Positions 17,975-26,617 of a DNA stretch of 64,000 nt are shown here, in pieces. Numbering within the stretch: the first letter of the stretch is position 1; every line of letters begins with the position of its first letter. Source of the DNA: Dyadobacter linearis. GTDB taxonomy: Bacteria > Bacteroidota > Bacteroidia > Cytophagales > Spirosomataceae. The notes under the pieces are model-generated. The model searched no databases. It was not told where the DNA came from and was given only the letters and a program-made list of their open reading frames with translations. The DNA lies in contig NZ_CAJRAU010000001.1 of NCBI RefSeq assembly GCF_907165045.1, positions 1,364,001-1,428,000 of the forward strand, in the 5' to 3' direction. A program made the translations under genes and the position numbers.

Positions 17975-19162
17975 TTGGCTGTTCCTCCCATCCGCCGTTT
18001 TAGATACATCATTTACCTGATGGACATCCTCTTGTTATCACTGACAGCTTTCGGAGGCCCGCAGGTACATTTAATGATGATGATCGAGCGGCTGGTCAAA
18101 AAAAGGCGATATATTACTGAGGAAGAACTACTTGAATTACAGGCACTTTGCCAGGTATTACCGGGCCCGAGCTCGACGCAGACCGTCACGGCGATCGGTT
18201 TAAAAATCGGCGGGCAGCCGCTTGCTTACCTGACACTGATCGTATGGTCTATCCCCGCAATGGTTTTAATGACCGCGGCGGCGATCGGAATACATTACCT
18301 GGAATCGAAATCTATTTCGCTGGATTTCACCAAATTCGTCGGCCCGATGGCGGTGGCATTCCTGATGTACGGCGCTTCGGCTATTGCGCGAAAAGTGATT
18401 CATAACACACAGGGATGGACATTTCTGATCATTTCCACAATACTCGCCTACCTTTATCCCTCGCCTTACACGACACCGGTACTGATCGTGCTGGGCGGCG
18501 TGGCGGCTTCGCTGAATTTCAAAAAGCACGAGAAAATGGACAAAGCGCCGATCCGTGTAAAATGGCGGCCGATCATATTCTGGATATCGGTACTGGTGGC
18601 GGCGGCGATCGTGGGTAAGGTTACCAACTCGCTTCCTGTGAGGCTTTTTGAAAACTTTTACCGGAATGGAAGTCTGGTTTTCGGCGGCGGGCAGGTTTTG
18701 ATCCCGATCCTTTATAATGAGTTTGTGGAATTCAAGCATTACCTCACCGAGCAGGAATTTCTGGCCGGAATGGCATTGACGCAAGTGGTACCGGGGCCGG
18801 TTTTCTCGATTGCAACATTTGTGGGAAGCGTTTCTCTGCAAACGCACGGGGTATTCGGGCAGATCGTCGGTGGGTTTGTTGCTACCGCCGGGATATTTCT
18901 GCCTGGCACTTTCTTCATATTCTTTGCTTATCCTTTTTGGGATCAATTGAAAAAATACCGCGGGATCCGCGCCTCGCTGGAAGGTATCCACGCCGCCAGC
19001 TGCGGACTCACGATCGCCGCCGCAATACTGCTTTTTCAACCCATGATGGACGATCGCCAGCCGCTTTTCACCGTCATCATCACCCTATTAGTGCTCACCT
19101 TCGCCAGGATACCATCCTACTTTATTATTCTGGCCGGGTTGATATTAGGGTTGGTGTTTTGA
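17975..19162 (+). CDS. chrA: Chromate transporter (CHR) family protein, long two-domain form
   Basis: About 395 residues with two homologous CHR halves. The first carries SLTAFGGPQVHL and QVLPGPSSTQ; the second carries VFGGGQVLIPIL and QVVPGPVFSIATF. There are about ten hydrophobic helices, so it is an inner-membrane transporter. The family exports chromate, but many members have undefined anion substrates. The start is uncertain: TTG at 17975 keeps the amphipathic N-terminus, while an ATG at 18020 begins only seven residues before the first motif. The frame is the same as that of the upstream oxygenase and is separated from it by one TAA at 17960-17962; the two are likely co-transcribed. Confidence 0.88.
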   Translation: MAVPPIRRFRYIIYLMDILLLSLTAFGGPQVHLMMMIERLVKKRRYITEEELLELQALCQVLPGPSSTQTVTAIGLKIGGQPLAYLTLIVWSIPAMVLMTAAAIGIHYLESKSISLDFTKFVGPMAVAFLMYGASAIARKVIHNTQGWTFLIISTILAYLYPSPYTTPVLIVLGGVAASLNFKKHEKMDKAPIRVKWRPIIFWISVLVAAAIVGKVTNSLPVRLFENFYRNGSLVFGGGQVLIPILYNEFVEFKHYLTEQEFLAGMALTQVVPGPVFSIATFVGSVSLQTHGVFGQIVGGFVATAGIFLPGTFFIFFAYPFWDQLKKYRGIRASLEGIHAASCGLTIAAAILLFQPMMDDRQPLFTVIITLLVLTFARIPSYFIILAGLILGLVF

Positions 19163-19180
19163 GGTGATTTCCTTTTGAGA

Positions 19181-19211
19181 TTGCATTAATGAATTGCTTT
19201 TCTAAACTTTG
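19181..19211 (+). promoter_or_regulatory. Candidate promoter of the GH3–beta-lactamase fusion gene
   Basis: TTG (19181-19183) is followed after exactly 19 nt by TAAACTTTG (19203-19211). This is close to the Bacteroidota -33/-7 consensus with one extra base in the -7 box. The ATG lies 28 nt downstream. Confidence 0.55.
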
Positions 19212-19239
19212 AAAGCCATATTCCCATTTCTTTCGCCAA

Positions 19240-22221
19240 ATGAATAAATCCTTCCGCTTACTGCTGGTTTGCTGCCTTCCTTTTTTTAGTCATATTTCAA
19301 AAGCCCAGATCGCCACTTCACCCGGCTTCTTAAACAAAAACCAGAATGCAGCGGCCCGGCAGTGGGTTGATTCTGTTTTTGATAAACTGACTCCCGACGA
19401 GCGGATTGCGCAGCTGATTATGATCCCGGCAGTTTCGGATGTAAAAAGGGCGCTCATTGACCCGAAAGCAAGTAGTCCGGCCATGGTTGAGAAGCTGATC
19501 CGGGAAAATAGGGTTGGCGGGATCGTCTTTTTTCAGGGCGGCCCAATGCCCCAGGCCCGGCTGACAAATTTCTATCAATCCATTTCAAAAGTTCCTTTGC
19601 TGATCGCGATGGATGCCGAATTTGGCCTCGCAATGCGGATAGACAGTACCGTGCGCTATCCTTACCAAATGACGCTGGGAGCTATTCAGGGAAACAACGA
19701 CCTGATCTACGAAATGGGCGCGCAGCTTGCCAGACAAGCAAAAAGGTTGGGAATGCATATCAATTTTGCGCCAGTGGCCGATGTGAATAACAACCCCGAC
19801 AACCCGGTGATCAGCTTCCGGTCTTTTGGTGAAAATAAATATAAAGTGGCTGACAAGGCAGTTGCGTATATGAAAGGAATGCAGGATAACGGACTGTTAA
19901 CCAGTGCAAAGCATTTCCCTGGACACGGCGATACCGGCACCGATTCACATTACGATCTGCCACTGATCAAGCACGATGTTACCCGCATTGATTCACTCGA
20001 AATGTACCCGTTCAAAGCATTGATCAGCAATGGGATAAGCGGGATTATGATCGCGCATTTAAGCATTCCTGCTTTGGACAAAACCCCTAACCTACCCTCA
20101 ACCCTGTCCAAACCGATCGTCACGGACATATTGAGGGACAAGCTCGGCTTCGACGGACTGATCTATTCCGACGCCATGAATATGAAGGGTGTAACCAAAT
20201 ATTTCCCCGACGGAAAAGCCGATGCAATGGGATTGGAGGCCGGCATGGATATTCTGGAATTTACGGAGGACCTGAATAAGTCGATTTCTGAAATCAAAAA
20301 AAGCATTGCCGAGGGGCGAATCAGCCAGGCTGAGATCGACGCGCGCTGTAAAAAGGTACTAATGGCCAAAGCATGGGCCGGACTAAACCGCTACAAGCCG
20401 GTCGACCTGAACAATTTATATGAAGATCTGAACCCAAAATCAGCAGAGTTGGTCAACAGGCTTCTGACCGAAAAAGCATTGACCGTTTTAAAGAACGAAA
20501 ACAACATCCTGCCGCTGAGAGAACTTGATACCCTCAAAATAGCGTCTGTTTCGCTTGGTGCGGATACCATCACTACATTTCAAAAAACGCTCGAACTTTA
20601 CACTTCCGTAAAACATTTTACAATTCCTGCAAAAGCAACCGAGATCCAGATCGAAAACCTCAGAGCCCAGCTGAAAAACTACAACCTGATTTTGGTAGGC
20701 GTGCATTTGGGAAGTATCTCCCCAAGAACCAACTACGGTCTGACGGACCCGATGAATGCGGTATTGCAGGAACTGATCGCGTCGAAAAAAGCAATTGTTT
20801 CCATTTTTGGAAATCCTTATGCATTAAATAAAATGAACAAGCCCGAAAATGCAAAAGCATTGGTTATGGCTTATCAAATGACAACCTACACACAGAATCT
20901 GTCGGCGCAACTGATTTTTGGGGCGATACCCGCGAGCGGAAAGCTGCCGGTTACTGTGAATGCACAATTTCCTTATGAAGCTGGTATTTCAACGCCAGCA
21001 ATCGGTCGGTTGAAATATACTATTCCGGAAGAGCTGGGAATGGATTCGAAGGTTCTGACGCACAGAATCGACTCTATCGCCAACCTCGCCGTAACCCAAA
21101 AAGCAACTCCGGGCTGCGTGGTGCAGCTAGCGAAAGATGGGAAGGTATTTTTTAGAAAAGCGTATGGAAAACACACGTATGAAGGCGCGGCACCTGTTAA
21201 ACTGAATGATTTGTACGATCTGGCGTCGGTAACGAAGATAACTGCCTCTACACTCGCATTAATGAGTTTGTGGGACCAGAAAAAATTTGATCTGGATGCG
21301 ACGATGAAGGATTACCTGCCCGATTTTGCTAAATCTAACAAAGCGGACCTGGACTGGCGCCACGTACTGACCCACAGCTCGCGGTTGAAAGCGTTTATCG
21401 TACTCTGGAAAGAGGCACAAAAACCTGATGGCAGCTGGAAGAACAAGACATTCAGTACAAAACAGTCAAGACGGTACCCGACTTCGGTTGTGGGAGATAG
21501 CCTGTTCATTTACAAGGATTATCCTGAAACCATATTCAAATCGATCCGGGATTCTCCTTTGAATGAAAAAGAAGGATATGTATACAGCGACCTGTCTTTT
21601 ATTTTGTACCCGCAGGTCGTAAAAAACTTGTCAGGCGAGGATTTTGAGGACTATCTTAAAAATCACTATTACAATAAACTGGGCGCTACTACGCTGACTT
21701 TCAACCCAAAGAGGTTTTACAAACTAGAAGATATTGTCCCGACCGAGAAAGATACATTTTTCAGAATGACGCAGCTGCATGGACAGGTTCATGACGAGGC
21801 GGCTGCAATGCTGGGCGGACTGAGCGGACACGCGGGCTTGTTCGGAGATGCGAATGATGTGATGAAAGTGTGGCAAATGTATTTGCAGGAGGGTTATTAT
21901 GGCGGGCAGCAGCTTTTGAGCAAAGACGCATTGCTGGAATTTACGAGATACCAGTTCCCGGACCAGGGCAGCCGTCGCGGGATCGGTTTTGACAAACCTT
22001 CATTCAAATATACCGGCAATGCACCGAAGTACGCCAGCCCGTCAAGTTTCGGGCATACTGGCTACACGGGAATTATGACCTGGGCGGATCCGGCCTGGAA
22101 GTTGAACTACGTTTTTCTATCCAACCGCGTGTACCCCACAAGAGAAAACAGCAAGATATCAACGCTCAATATACGCACCTCGATTATGGATGTGGTGTAT
22201 GAGGAGTTGCTTAAAAAGTAG
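19240..22221 (+). CDS. Glycoside hydrolase family 3 fused to a serine beta-lactamase-like hydrolase
   Basis: 993 residues with a signal peptide ending KAQ. The N-terminal GH3 domain (about 35-400) carries the NagZ-type signature KHFPGHGDTGTDSH at 224-237, where Asp235 and His237 belong to the acid/base dyad. The probable nucleophile Asp311 is in IYSDAMNMKG. A GH3 C-terminal domain follows (to about 590). The last ~380 residues are a class C beta-lactamase/esterase-type domain with Ser663-V-T-Lys666, YSD near 783 and GHTG near 940. The expected role is beta-N-acetylglucosaminidase in the periplasm, acting on peptidoglycan or chitin fragments, combined with a peptide or ester hydrolase. The architecture recurs in Bacteroidota. 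The gene appears monocistronic with its own promoter. Confidence 0.94.
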   Translation: MNKSFRLLLVCCLPFFSHISKAQIATSPGFLNKNQNAAARQWVDSVFDKLTPDERIAQLIMIPAVSDVKRALIDPKASSPAMVEKLIRENRVGGIVFFQGGPMPQARLTNFYQSISKVPLLIAMDAEFGLAMRIDSTVRYPYQMTLGAIQGNNDLIYEMGAQLARQAKRLGMHINFAPVADVNNNPDNPVISFRSFGENKYKVADKAVAYMKGMQDNGLLTSAKHFPGHGDTGTDSHYDLPLIKHDVTRIDSLEMYPFKALISNGISGIMIAHLSIPALDKTPNLPSTLSKPIVTDILRDKLGFDGLIYSDAMNMKGVTKYFPDGKADAMGLEAGMDILEFTEDLNKSISEIKKSIAEGRISQAEIDARCKKVLMAKAWAGLNRYKPVDLNNLYEDLNPKSAELVNRLLTEKALTVLKNENNILPLRELDTLKIASVSLGADTITTFQKTLELYTSVKHFTIPAKATEIQIENLRAQLKNYNLILVGVHLGSISPRTNYGLTDPMNAVLQELIASKKAIVSIFGNPYALNKMNKPENAKALVMAYQMTTYTQNLSAQLIFGAIPASGKLPVTVNAQFPYEAGISTPAIGRLKYTIPEELGMDSKVLTHRIDSIANLAVTQKATPGCVVQLAKDGKVFFRKAYGKHTYEGAAPVKLNDLYDLASVTKITASTLALMSLWDQKKFDLDATMKDYLPDFAKSNKADLDWRHVLTHSSRLKAFIVLWKEAQKPDGSWKNKTFSTKQSRRYPTSVVGDSLFIYKDYPETIFKSIRDSPLNEKEGYVYSDLSFILYPQVVKNLSGEDFEDYLKNHYYNKLGATTLTFNPKRFYKLEDIVPTEKDTFFRMTQLHGQVHDEAAAMLGGLSGHAGLFGDANDVMKVWQMYLQEGYYGGQQLLSKDALLEFTRYQFPDQGSRRGIGFDKPSFKYTGNAPKYASPSSFGHTGYTGIMTWADPAWKLNYVFLSNRVYPTRENSKISTLNIRTSIMDVVYEELLKK

Positions 22222-22283
22222 GGCAGATCGCTGCGGTGAACCTTATTATATGTCTACATTTGCAAAAATCACCTCGCGCAACT

Positions 22284-22610
22284 ATGGCACAACACTATCG
22301 GTTTGACAAAGAAAAGGCGTCTCGGAAGCCGGGTGTCACGCCGCTGAAAGATGCTATTGATCAGATGCTCGACAGGTACAAGATCCGGACCCGATTTGAC
22401 CAGTCTTACGTAGTCGCGCACTGGGACAAAATCATGGGTTCGGCGATCGCGACGCGAACTAAAAAGGTATATATTCACGAACGGACATTATTTTTGCAAA
22501 TAGAATCGGCGCCGTTGAGAAACGAACTTCTGCGCGCAAAATCAAAGATTATCGAGCTGATCAACCGGGAAATGAAGAGTGATCTGGTTGATGATGTGAT
22601 ATTTATTTGA
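22284..22610 (+). CDS. DUF721 (DciA-like) protein
   Basis: 108 residues from the ATG at 22284. An upstream in-frame start at 22236 is possible, but the intervening stretch carries the -7-like box TACATTTG at 22255-22262, so the shorter form is preferred. Features of DUF721 are a helical N-terminus (LKDAIDQMLDRYKIRTRF), a V-x-x-x-W-D-K-I-M-G motif and the C-terminal KH-like ESAPLRNELLRAKSKIIELIN. DciA proteins of this family help load the replicative helicase in many bacteria. Whether the short Bacteroidota form does so is inference. Confidence 0.85.
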   Translation: MAQHYRFDKEKASRKPGVTPLKDAIDQMLDRYKIRTRFDQSYVVAHWDKIMGSAIATRTKKVYIHERTLFLQIESAPLRNELLRAKSKIIELINREMKSDLVDDVIFI

Positions 22611-22612
22611 GG

Positions 22613-22620
22613 TATATTTG
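22613..22620 (+). promoter_or_regulatory. -7 element for the toxin–antitoxin pair
   Basis: TATATTTG matches the TAnnTTTG consensus exactly and lies 23 nt before the antitoxin ATG. The nearest TTG upstream (22588-22590) is 22 nt away, slightly too far. Confidence 0.45.
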
Positions 22621-22643
22621 ATGGGAACAAGACATGGAATAAC

Positions 22644-22862
22644 ATGGCCACACTAATTATTGATACTGAAAGTCAAGAAGTTATTGAAGCAGTAAAAAGT
22701 TTACTCAAGAAATTCAACGTGTCCTATAACATCAGCGGGGAAAAAGCTTACGACCCGGAATTTGTCAAGAAGATCAAGCTCAGTGAGAAGCAGATCGGCG
22801 AAGGCAAGGTCGTGAAATACGAACCTGGCACTGATTTATGGGATATACTAAATACGAAATAG
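22644..22862 (+). CDS. Antitoxin of a YoeB-type module (DUF2683-like)
   Basis: 72 residues. The N-terminal half has the beta-strand/helix ATLIIDTESQEVIEAVKSLL. The C-terminal half is a charged tail with YDPEFVKKI and an ending resembling antitoxin tails that wrap the toxin. It overlaps the downstream YoeB-like toxin gene by 25 nt, which is the typical antitoxin-first, translationally coupled arrangement. It is not a YefM/Phd protein by sequence; I place it by context and by resemblance to short Bacteroidota antitoxins. The genes probably share the promoter box just upstream and may be autoregulated. Confidence 0.75.
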   Translation: MATLIIDTESQEVIEAVKSLLKKFNVSYNISGEKAYDPEFVKKIKLSEKQIGEGKVVKYEPGTDLWDILNTK

Positions 22863-23110
22863 AGTTTTCTGATGCTGCCGCCGAAGATTTAAGATTTTTC
22901 TCAAAATCAGGGCAGCTTACTACAATCAAGAAGATCAAAAACCTTATTGATTCAATTTCGGAAAATCCTGTCACTGGCATCGGAAAGCCGGAGCTATTGA
23001 AACATAATCTGGCAGGATACTATTCCAGACGAATAGACCGGGAACACAGAATTGTTTATAAGGTAGATCAACAAACCATTCATATTCTTTCTTTGAGGGG
23101 ACATTATTGA
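22838..23110 (+). CDS. yoeB: YoeB/Txe-family mRNA interferase toxin
   Basis: 90 residues of the RelE/YoeB fold. The conserved YoeB core GIGKPELLKHNLAGYYSRRI is at 47-66, with the expected catalytic residues Glu52, Arg71 (REHRIVY), His89 and the C-terminal Tyr90. YoeB toxins cleave mRNA in the ribosomal A site and inhibit translation. All key residues are intact, so the toxin is probably functional. Its TGA overlaps a possible ATG of the next gene (TGATG), so the peptidase downstream could be co-translated. Confidence 0.93.
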   Translation: MGYTKYEIEFSDAAAEDLRFFSKSGQLTTIKKIKNLIDSISENPVTGIGKPELLKHNLAGYYSRRIDREHRIVYKVDQQTIHILSLRGHY

Positions 23111-23127
23111 TGTACCCTTTTTTATTT

Positions 23128-24063
23128 ATGAATCAAATCAAACTCCCTCCTTTTCTAAAACCCGGTGACCGGATCGGAATTGTAGCGCCGGCTAGCGTGA
23201 TCAAGTATGAAGATATCCTTGGCGGTATCGACATTTTTACAAATCAATGGGGATTACAGGTAAGAGAGGGAAAAACACTAAAAACAGCTTTCAATCAGTT
23301 TTCGGCCAGTGATGATGAGCGGCGTTCCGATTTGCAACAAATGCTGGACGATCCTGATATCAATGCAATTATCGCCGCGCGCGGCGGCTACGGCTGCTCC
23401 CGCATTGTAGACGAACTTGACTTCACCCGTTTTTTAGAAAACCCCAAATGGATCGTAGGATTCAGCGATCTGACTGTTTTGCTTTCGCAGGTTTATAATC
23501 TGGGATATGTGAGCCTGCACGCGCCGATGGCCAAATCCATTACCACTTACGGAGGTGAATTAGCGGCTGAGTCGCTGAGGCAGCTTTTGTTTGGAGAAAT
23601 GCCTGAATATAACGTCAAGCCGCATATTTTGAACCGCGAGGGTGAAGCTACTGCTACGGTTGTGGGCGGAAACCTTTGTATTCTCAATCATCTGACCGGT
23701 TCCAAAACGGAGATCGATCTGGACGGGACCATTTTATTTATTGAAGATGTAAGTGAATACCTTTATAATCTCGACAGAATGATGATCCAGATGAAACGGG
23801 CGGGCAAACTGGCTAATCTGGCGGGGCTGATCGTGGGGCAGTTTACTGATATGAAAGATAATAAAGAGCCGACTTTTGGGAAAAGCGCAAATGAGATCAT
23901 TCAGGAACATATTGCCGAATATTCTTACCCCGTGTGTTTCGACTTTCCGGTAGGACACGTGGGCGATAACCGGGCTATGGGCGTAGGAATGCAGGCCAAA
24001 CTTACAGTGAGTTCTGAAAGTGCCGGGCTTCAATTTCTTTCAACCGTCCCCGCATTCATATAG
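23128..24063 (+). CDS. S66-family LD-carboxypeptidase
   Basis: About 311 residues from the ATG at 23128. An ATG at 23110 overlapping the toxin stop is an alternative, but homology starts at PPFLKPGDRIGIVAPAS. The serine nucleophile is in VGFSDLT, after the conserved ARGGYGCSRI. Glu (FIEDVSEYLYNLDRM) and His (PVGHVGDN) complete the S66 Ser-Glu-His triad. These enzymes remove the terminal D-alanine of tetrapeptides in peptidoglycan recycling or, in some relatives, cleave other LD bonds. No signal peptide is seen, so it is cytosolic. That role would fit with the nearby GH3 fusion, but they are not in one operon. Confidence 0.92.
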   Translation: MNQIKLPPFLKPGDRIGIVAPASVIKYEDILGGIDIFTNQWGLQVREGKTLKTAFNQFSASDDERRSDLQQMLDDPDINAIIAARGGYGCSRIVDELDFTRFLENPKWIVGFSDLTVLLSQVYNLGYVSLHAPMAKSITTYGGELAAESLRQLLFGEMPEYNVKPHILNREGEATATVVGGNLCILNHLTGSKTEIDLDGTILFIEDVSEYLYNLDRMMIQMKRAGKLANLAGLIVGQFTDMKDNKEPTFGKSANEIIQEHIAEYSYPVCFDFPVGHVGDNRAMGVGMQAKLTVSSESAGLQFLSTVPAFI

Positions 24064-24067
24064 ATCA

Positions 24068-24868
24068 ATGGAGAATTTTAAAGACAAGGTTGTGTGGATA
24101 ACCGGCGCGAGTTCCGGGATCGGAGAGGCGCTCGCTATTGCATTTGCCCGCGAGGGTGCGAAACTCGTATTGACAGCACGGAGAAAAGAGGAATTGGAAA
24201 GGGTAAAGCTGTCGACCGGCTTACCGGATACGTCGGTGCTCGTGTTACCGATGGATGTAACCGACCTGGAAAAGGCAGTGCCGGCAGCTGAGCAGGTGAT
24301 CGCGCAATTTGGGCGGATCGATATTATGGTACACAATGCAGGCGTAAGTCAGCGCTCGTATATCAAGGATACTGACCTGGCAGTTTATAAAAACCTGATG
24401 GAAATTGACTTTTTTAGTACGGTTGCGCTGACGAAGGCGGTTTTACCTTACATGATAAAGCAGAAAGGCGGGCACTTCATCGTCATGAGCAGTGTCGCGG
24501 GAAAAATCGGGACCATTATGCGCTCGGGCTATAATGCAGCCAAACATGCACTGCACGGATTTTACGATTCACTCCGGGCGGAAGGTTATGTAGATAATAT
24601 CAAGGTGACAACTGTTTGCCCCGGCTACATCCGTACCAATATTTCACTGAATGCATTAAATGAATCCGGCTCCAAATTCGGCAAAATGGATTCCAATCAG
24701 GCGAATGGGATTCCTGCCGAGGAATGTGCGCGGAGGATATTGAGTGCGGTCAAAAAGGATAAAAAGGAAATATATATTGGCGGATTTAAGGAAGTCGCCG
24801 CCATTTATCTGAAAAGGTTCTTCCCTACCCTACTATTCGATCAGGTAAGGAAGAACATTCCGGAATAG
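24068..24868 (+). CDS. Short-chain dehydrogenase/reductase
   Basis: 266 residues from the ATG at 24068, 4 bp after the previous stop, so likely in the same operon. The Rossmann NAD(P) motif TGASSGIGE is near the N-terminus, followed by NAG (HNAGVSQRS). The catalytic Ser (MSSVAGKIG) and YNAAK follow, with CPGYIRTNI after them. The form resembles the DHRS7B/YqjQ-type SDRs, which have a C-terminal hydrophobic helix (FKEVAAIYLKRFFPTLLF). The substrate is unknown. Confidence 0.92.
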   Translation: MENFKDKVVWITGASSGIGEALAIAFAREGAKLVLTARRKEELERVKLSTGLPDTSVLVLPMDVTDLEKAVPAAEQVIAQFGRIDIMVHNAGVSQRSYIKDTDLAVYKNLMEIDFFSTVALTKAVLPYMIKQKGGHFIVMSSVAGKIGTIMRSGYNAAKHALHGFYDSLRAEGYVDNIKVTTVCPGYIRTNISLNALNESGSKFGKMDSNQANGIPAEECARRILSAVKKDKKEIYIGGFKEVAAIYLKRFFPTLLFDQVRKNIPE

Positions 24869-24879
24869 TCAATGTCAGT

Positions 24880-26193
24880 TTATTTTGATTTGGCTTTGGC
24901 GCCTGCCATATAATCGGTAGTAAGCCTGGCGAGTGACCTTACACCCAACACGAGGCTTCCTTCATCCAGGTAAAAGTCAGGCGTATGATGCGGCGCGGCT
25001 TCTTCCGGGTTCTTTCCTTTTGGCATTCCACCCAGGAAGAAGAACAGTCCTGGTACTTTTTGTTGAAAATAGGAGAAATCTTCCGCGCCGGTTTTAGCCG
25101 GGATCAGACTTACATTGTCCTTTCCAGCAACATTCTGTAAAGTGCCGATCATTTTTTCGGTCAAAGGAATATCATTGACTGTAACCGGATAAAGTATATC
25201 AATCTTCACCTCCGCCTTCGCACCAGCGCTTTCGGCCACATTGGTAGCTATATCGTTGATCCGCTTGTGAACGAACTTGTGCATTTCTTCATCAAAGGTT
25301 CGTATCGTACCTACCATTTTCACGGATTCCGGAATAATATTCTGTCTGATACCTCCATTGATCATACCGATCGTCACCACGGCCGGCGCTTGCGTCAGGT
25401 TCAGGTTACGACTTACAATGGTTTGTAAAGAGTTGATAATCTGAGCCGAAGTAACAATAGGATCTACTCCCGACCATGGATATGCGCCGTGTGTTTGCTT
25501 TCCGGTCACATTAATAGTTAAAATATCTACCGCCGCCATCGTCGGGCCAGGCTTATAACCTATTTTACCCACTTCGATCTTCGAATCAATATGTAGTCCA
25601 AAAACGGCGTCCACTTTCGGGTTTTCCAGCACTCCTTCCTTGATCATCAGCTCGGCACCGCCTTCTTCTCCCTCGGGCGCACCTTCCTCAGCTGGCTGGA
25701 ATATGAACTTGACCGTACCTTGCAGATCATTTTTCATGGAAGACAATACTTCCGCGACGCCCATCAATATAGCCACGTGAGTATCGTGCCCGCAGGCGTG
25801 CATGACGCCCGTTTTTTGTCCGTTAAACTCAGCGGTCACGGTGGATTTGAATGGAACATCGACCCGCTCTGTCACAGGAAGCGCGTCCATATCTGCTCGG
25901 AGTGCCACGACGGGCCCAGGCTTTCCGCCTTTCAGTATTCCGACGACGCCGGTGTGCGCCACCCCCGTTTTCACTTCTATTCCAAGTTGTTTCAAGTGGG
26001 CCGCTATCTTTTCGGCTGTTTTGAATTCCCTGTTTCCCAGCTCAGGATTCTGGTGAAAATCACGCCGCCAGTCCGACAGCTTCTTTTCGATGGATTGGGC
26101 TTTTTGATCAATCCTGGACACGAGGGCTGTTTGCGCAAAAGCGGCCTGTGCAAAGAACAGTGGTACCACCACCATCAGTTTGTTTAGTAGCAT
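24880..26193 (-). CDS. Secreted M20-family amidohydrolase/peptidase
   Basis: About 437 residues from the ATG at 26193, chosen because it gives a standard signal peptide (MLLNKLMVVVPLFFAQAAFAQ region); an ATG at 26232 would add 13 residues. The metal-binding motifs of the M20D (hippurate/IAA-amino acid hydrolase) group are present: MHACGHDTHVAILMG, QPAEEG, FGLHID and GAEDFSYF. It probably hydrolyses N-acyl amino acids or amides in the periplasm. It converges with the SDR gene, 11 bp away, and is divergent from the susC region. Confidence 0.93.
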   Translation of the reverse strand: MLLNKLMVVVPLFFAQAAFAQTALVSRIDQKAQSIEKKLSDWRRDFHQNPELGNREFKTAEKIAAHLKQLGIEVKTGVAHTGVVGILKGGKPGPVVALRADMDALPVTERVDVPFKSTVTAEFNGQKTGVMHACGHDTHVAILMGVAEVLSSMKNDLQGTVKFIFQPAEEGAPEGEEGGAELMIKEGVLENPKVDAVFGLHIDSKIEVGKIGYKPGPTMAAVDILTINVTGKQTHGAYPWSGVDPIVTSAQIINSLQTIVSRNLNLTQAPAVVTIGMINGGIRQNIIPESVKMVGTIRTFDEEMHKFVHKRINDIATNVAESAGAKAEVKIDILYPVTVNDIPLTEKMIGTLQNVAGKDNVSLIPAKTGAEDFSYFQQKVPGLFFFLGGMPKGKNPEEAAPHHTPDFYLDEGSLVLGVRSLARLTTDYMAGAKAKSK

Positions 26194-26232
26194 TCCGGCT
26201 GTAAATTTTAAGTAAATATTAAAATAATGCAA

Positions 26233-26617
26233 TCACAGAAGGTGCCTAAAAGCACTTATTGACTGCCGAGATTTGAACAAATCGAGAAATTTCAATTTAG
26301 AAAAATTCTATTATTTCAAAACGTATAGTAAAACGGCGTTAATTATCAAAGTTAAAACTAGTTAAAGGTAATGATACGAAAAAGTTAACAAACAGAGGGT
26401 TATGTTAACAATTATATAATCATACCCAGTTTTTTACAGAATTTTCAACATTTACAAAATCGTTAAAAAACCCCGATTTGAATTATAATATTTTCCAAAA
26501 ACGTATGTGATACCAAACTATATTTTGAAATTTCGCAATAGAATCGTTGTAATGGTTAAACTAATAATTAATTTTGCAACATTGTGTTCACGTAACAAAA
26601 CTATTCTTTAATCAGGT
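26233..26617 (+). promoter_or_regulatory. Long AT-rich regulatory region upstream of susC, with GTTAA repeats
   Basis: 385 bp without a gene. It has repeated GTTAA(A/C/T) units at 26338, 26351, 26361, 26384 and 26404. The last two form a 7-bp inverted repeat, GTTAACA-N12-TGTTAAC (26384-26409). Intervals of 10, 23 and 20 bp suggest one face of the helix. A promoter follows at 26547-26576. No small ORF or RNA structure was recognised. Confidence 0.5.
26547..26576 (+). promoter_or_regulatory. Promoter of the first tandem SusC gene
   Basis: TTG (26547-26549), then 19 nt, then TAATTTTG (26569-26576), an exact TAnnTTTG box with ideal spacing. The start codon lies 42 nt downstream. The -33 context GTTGTAAT is identical to that of the promoter at 31571. 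Confidence 0.75.

Noticed and set aside
18266..19039. 257-codon minus-strand frame opposite the chromate transporter
   Set aside because: Its composition is Arg/His-rich and shadow-like, while the plus strand shows two CHR repeats.
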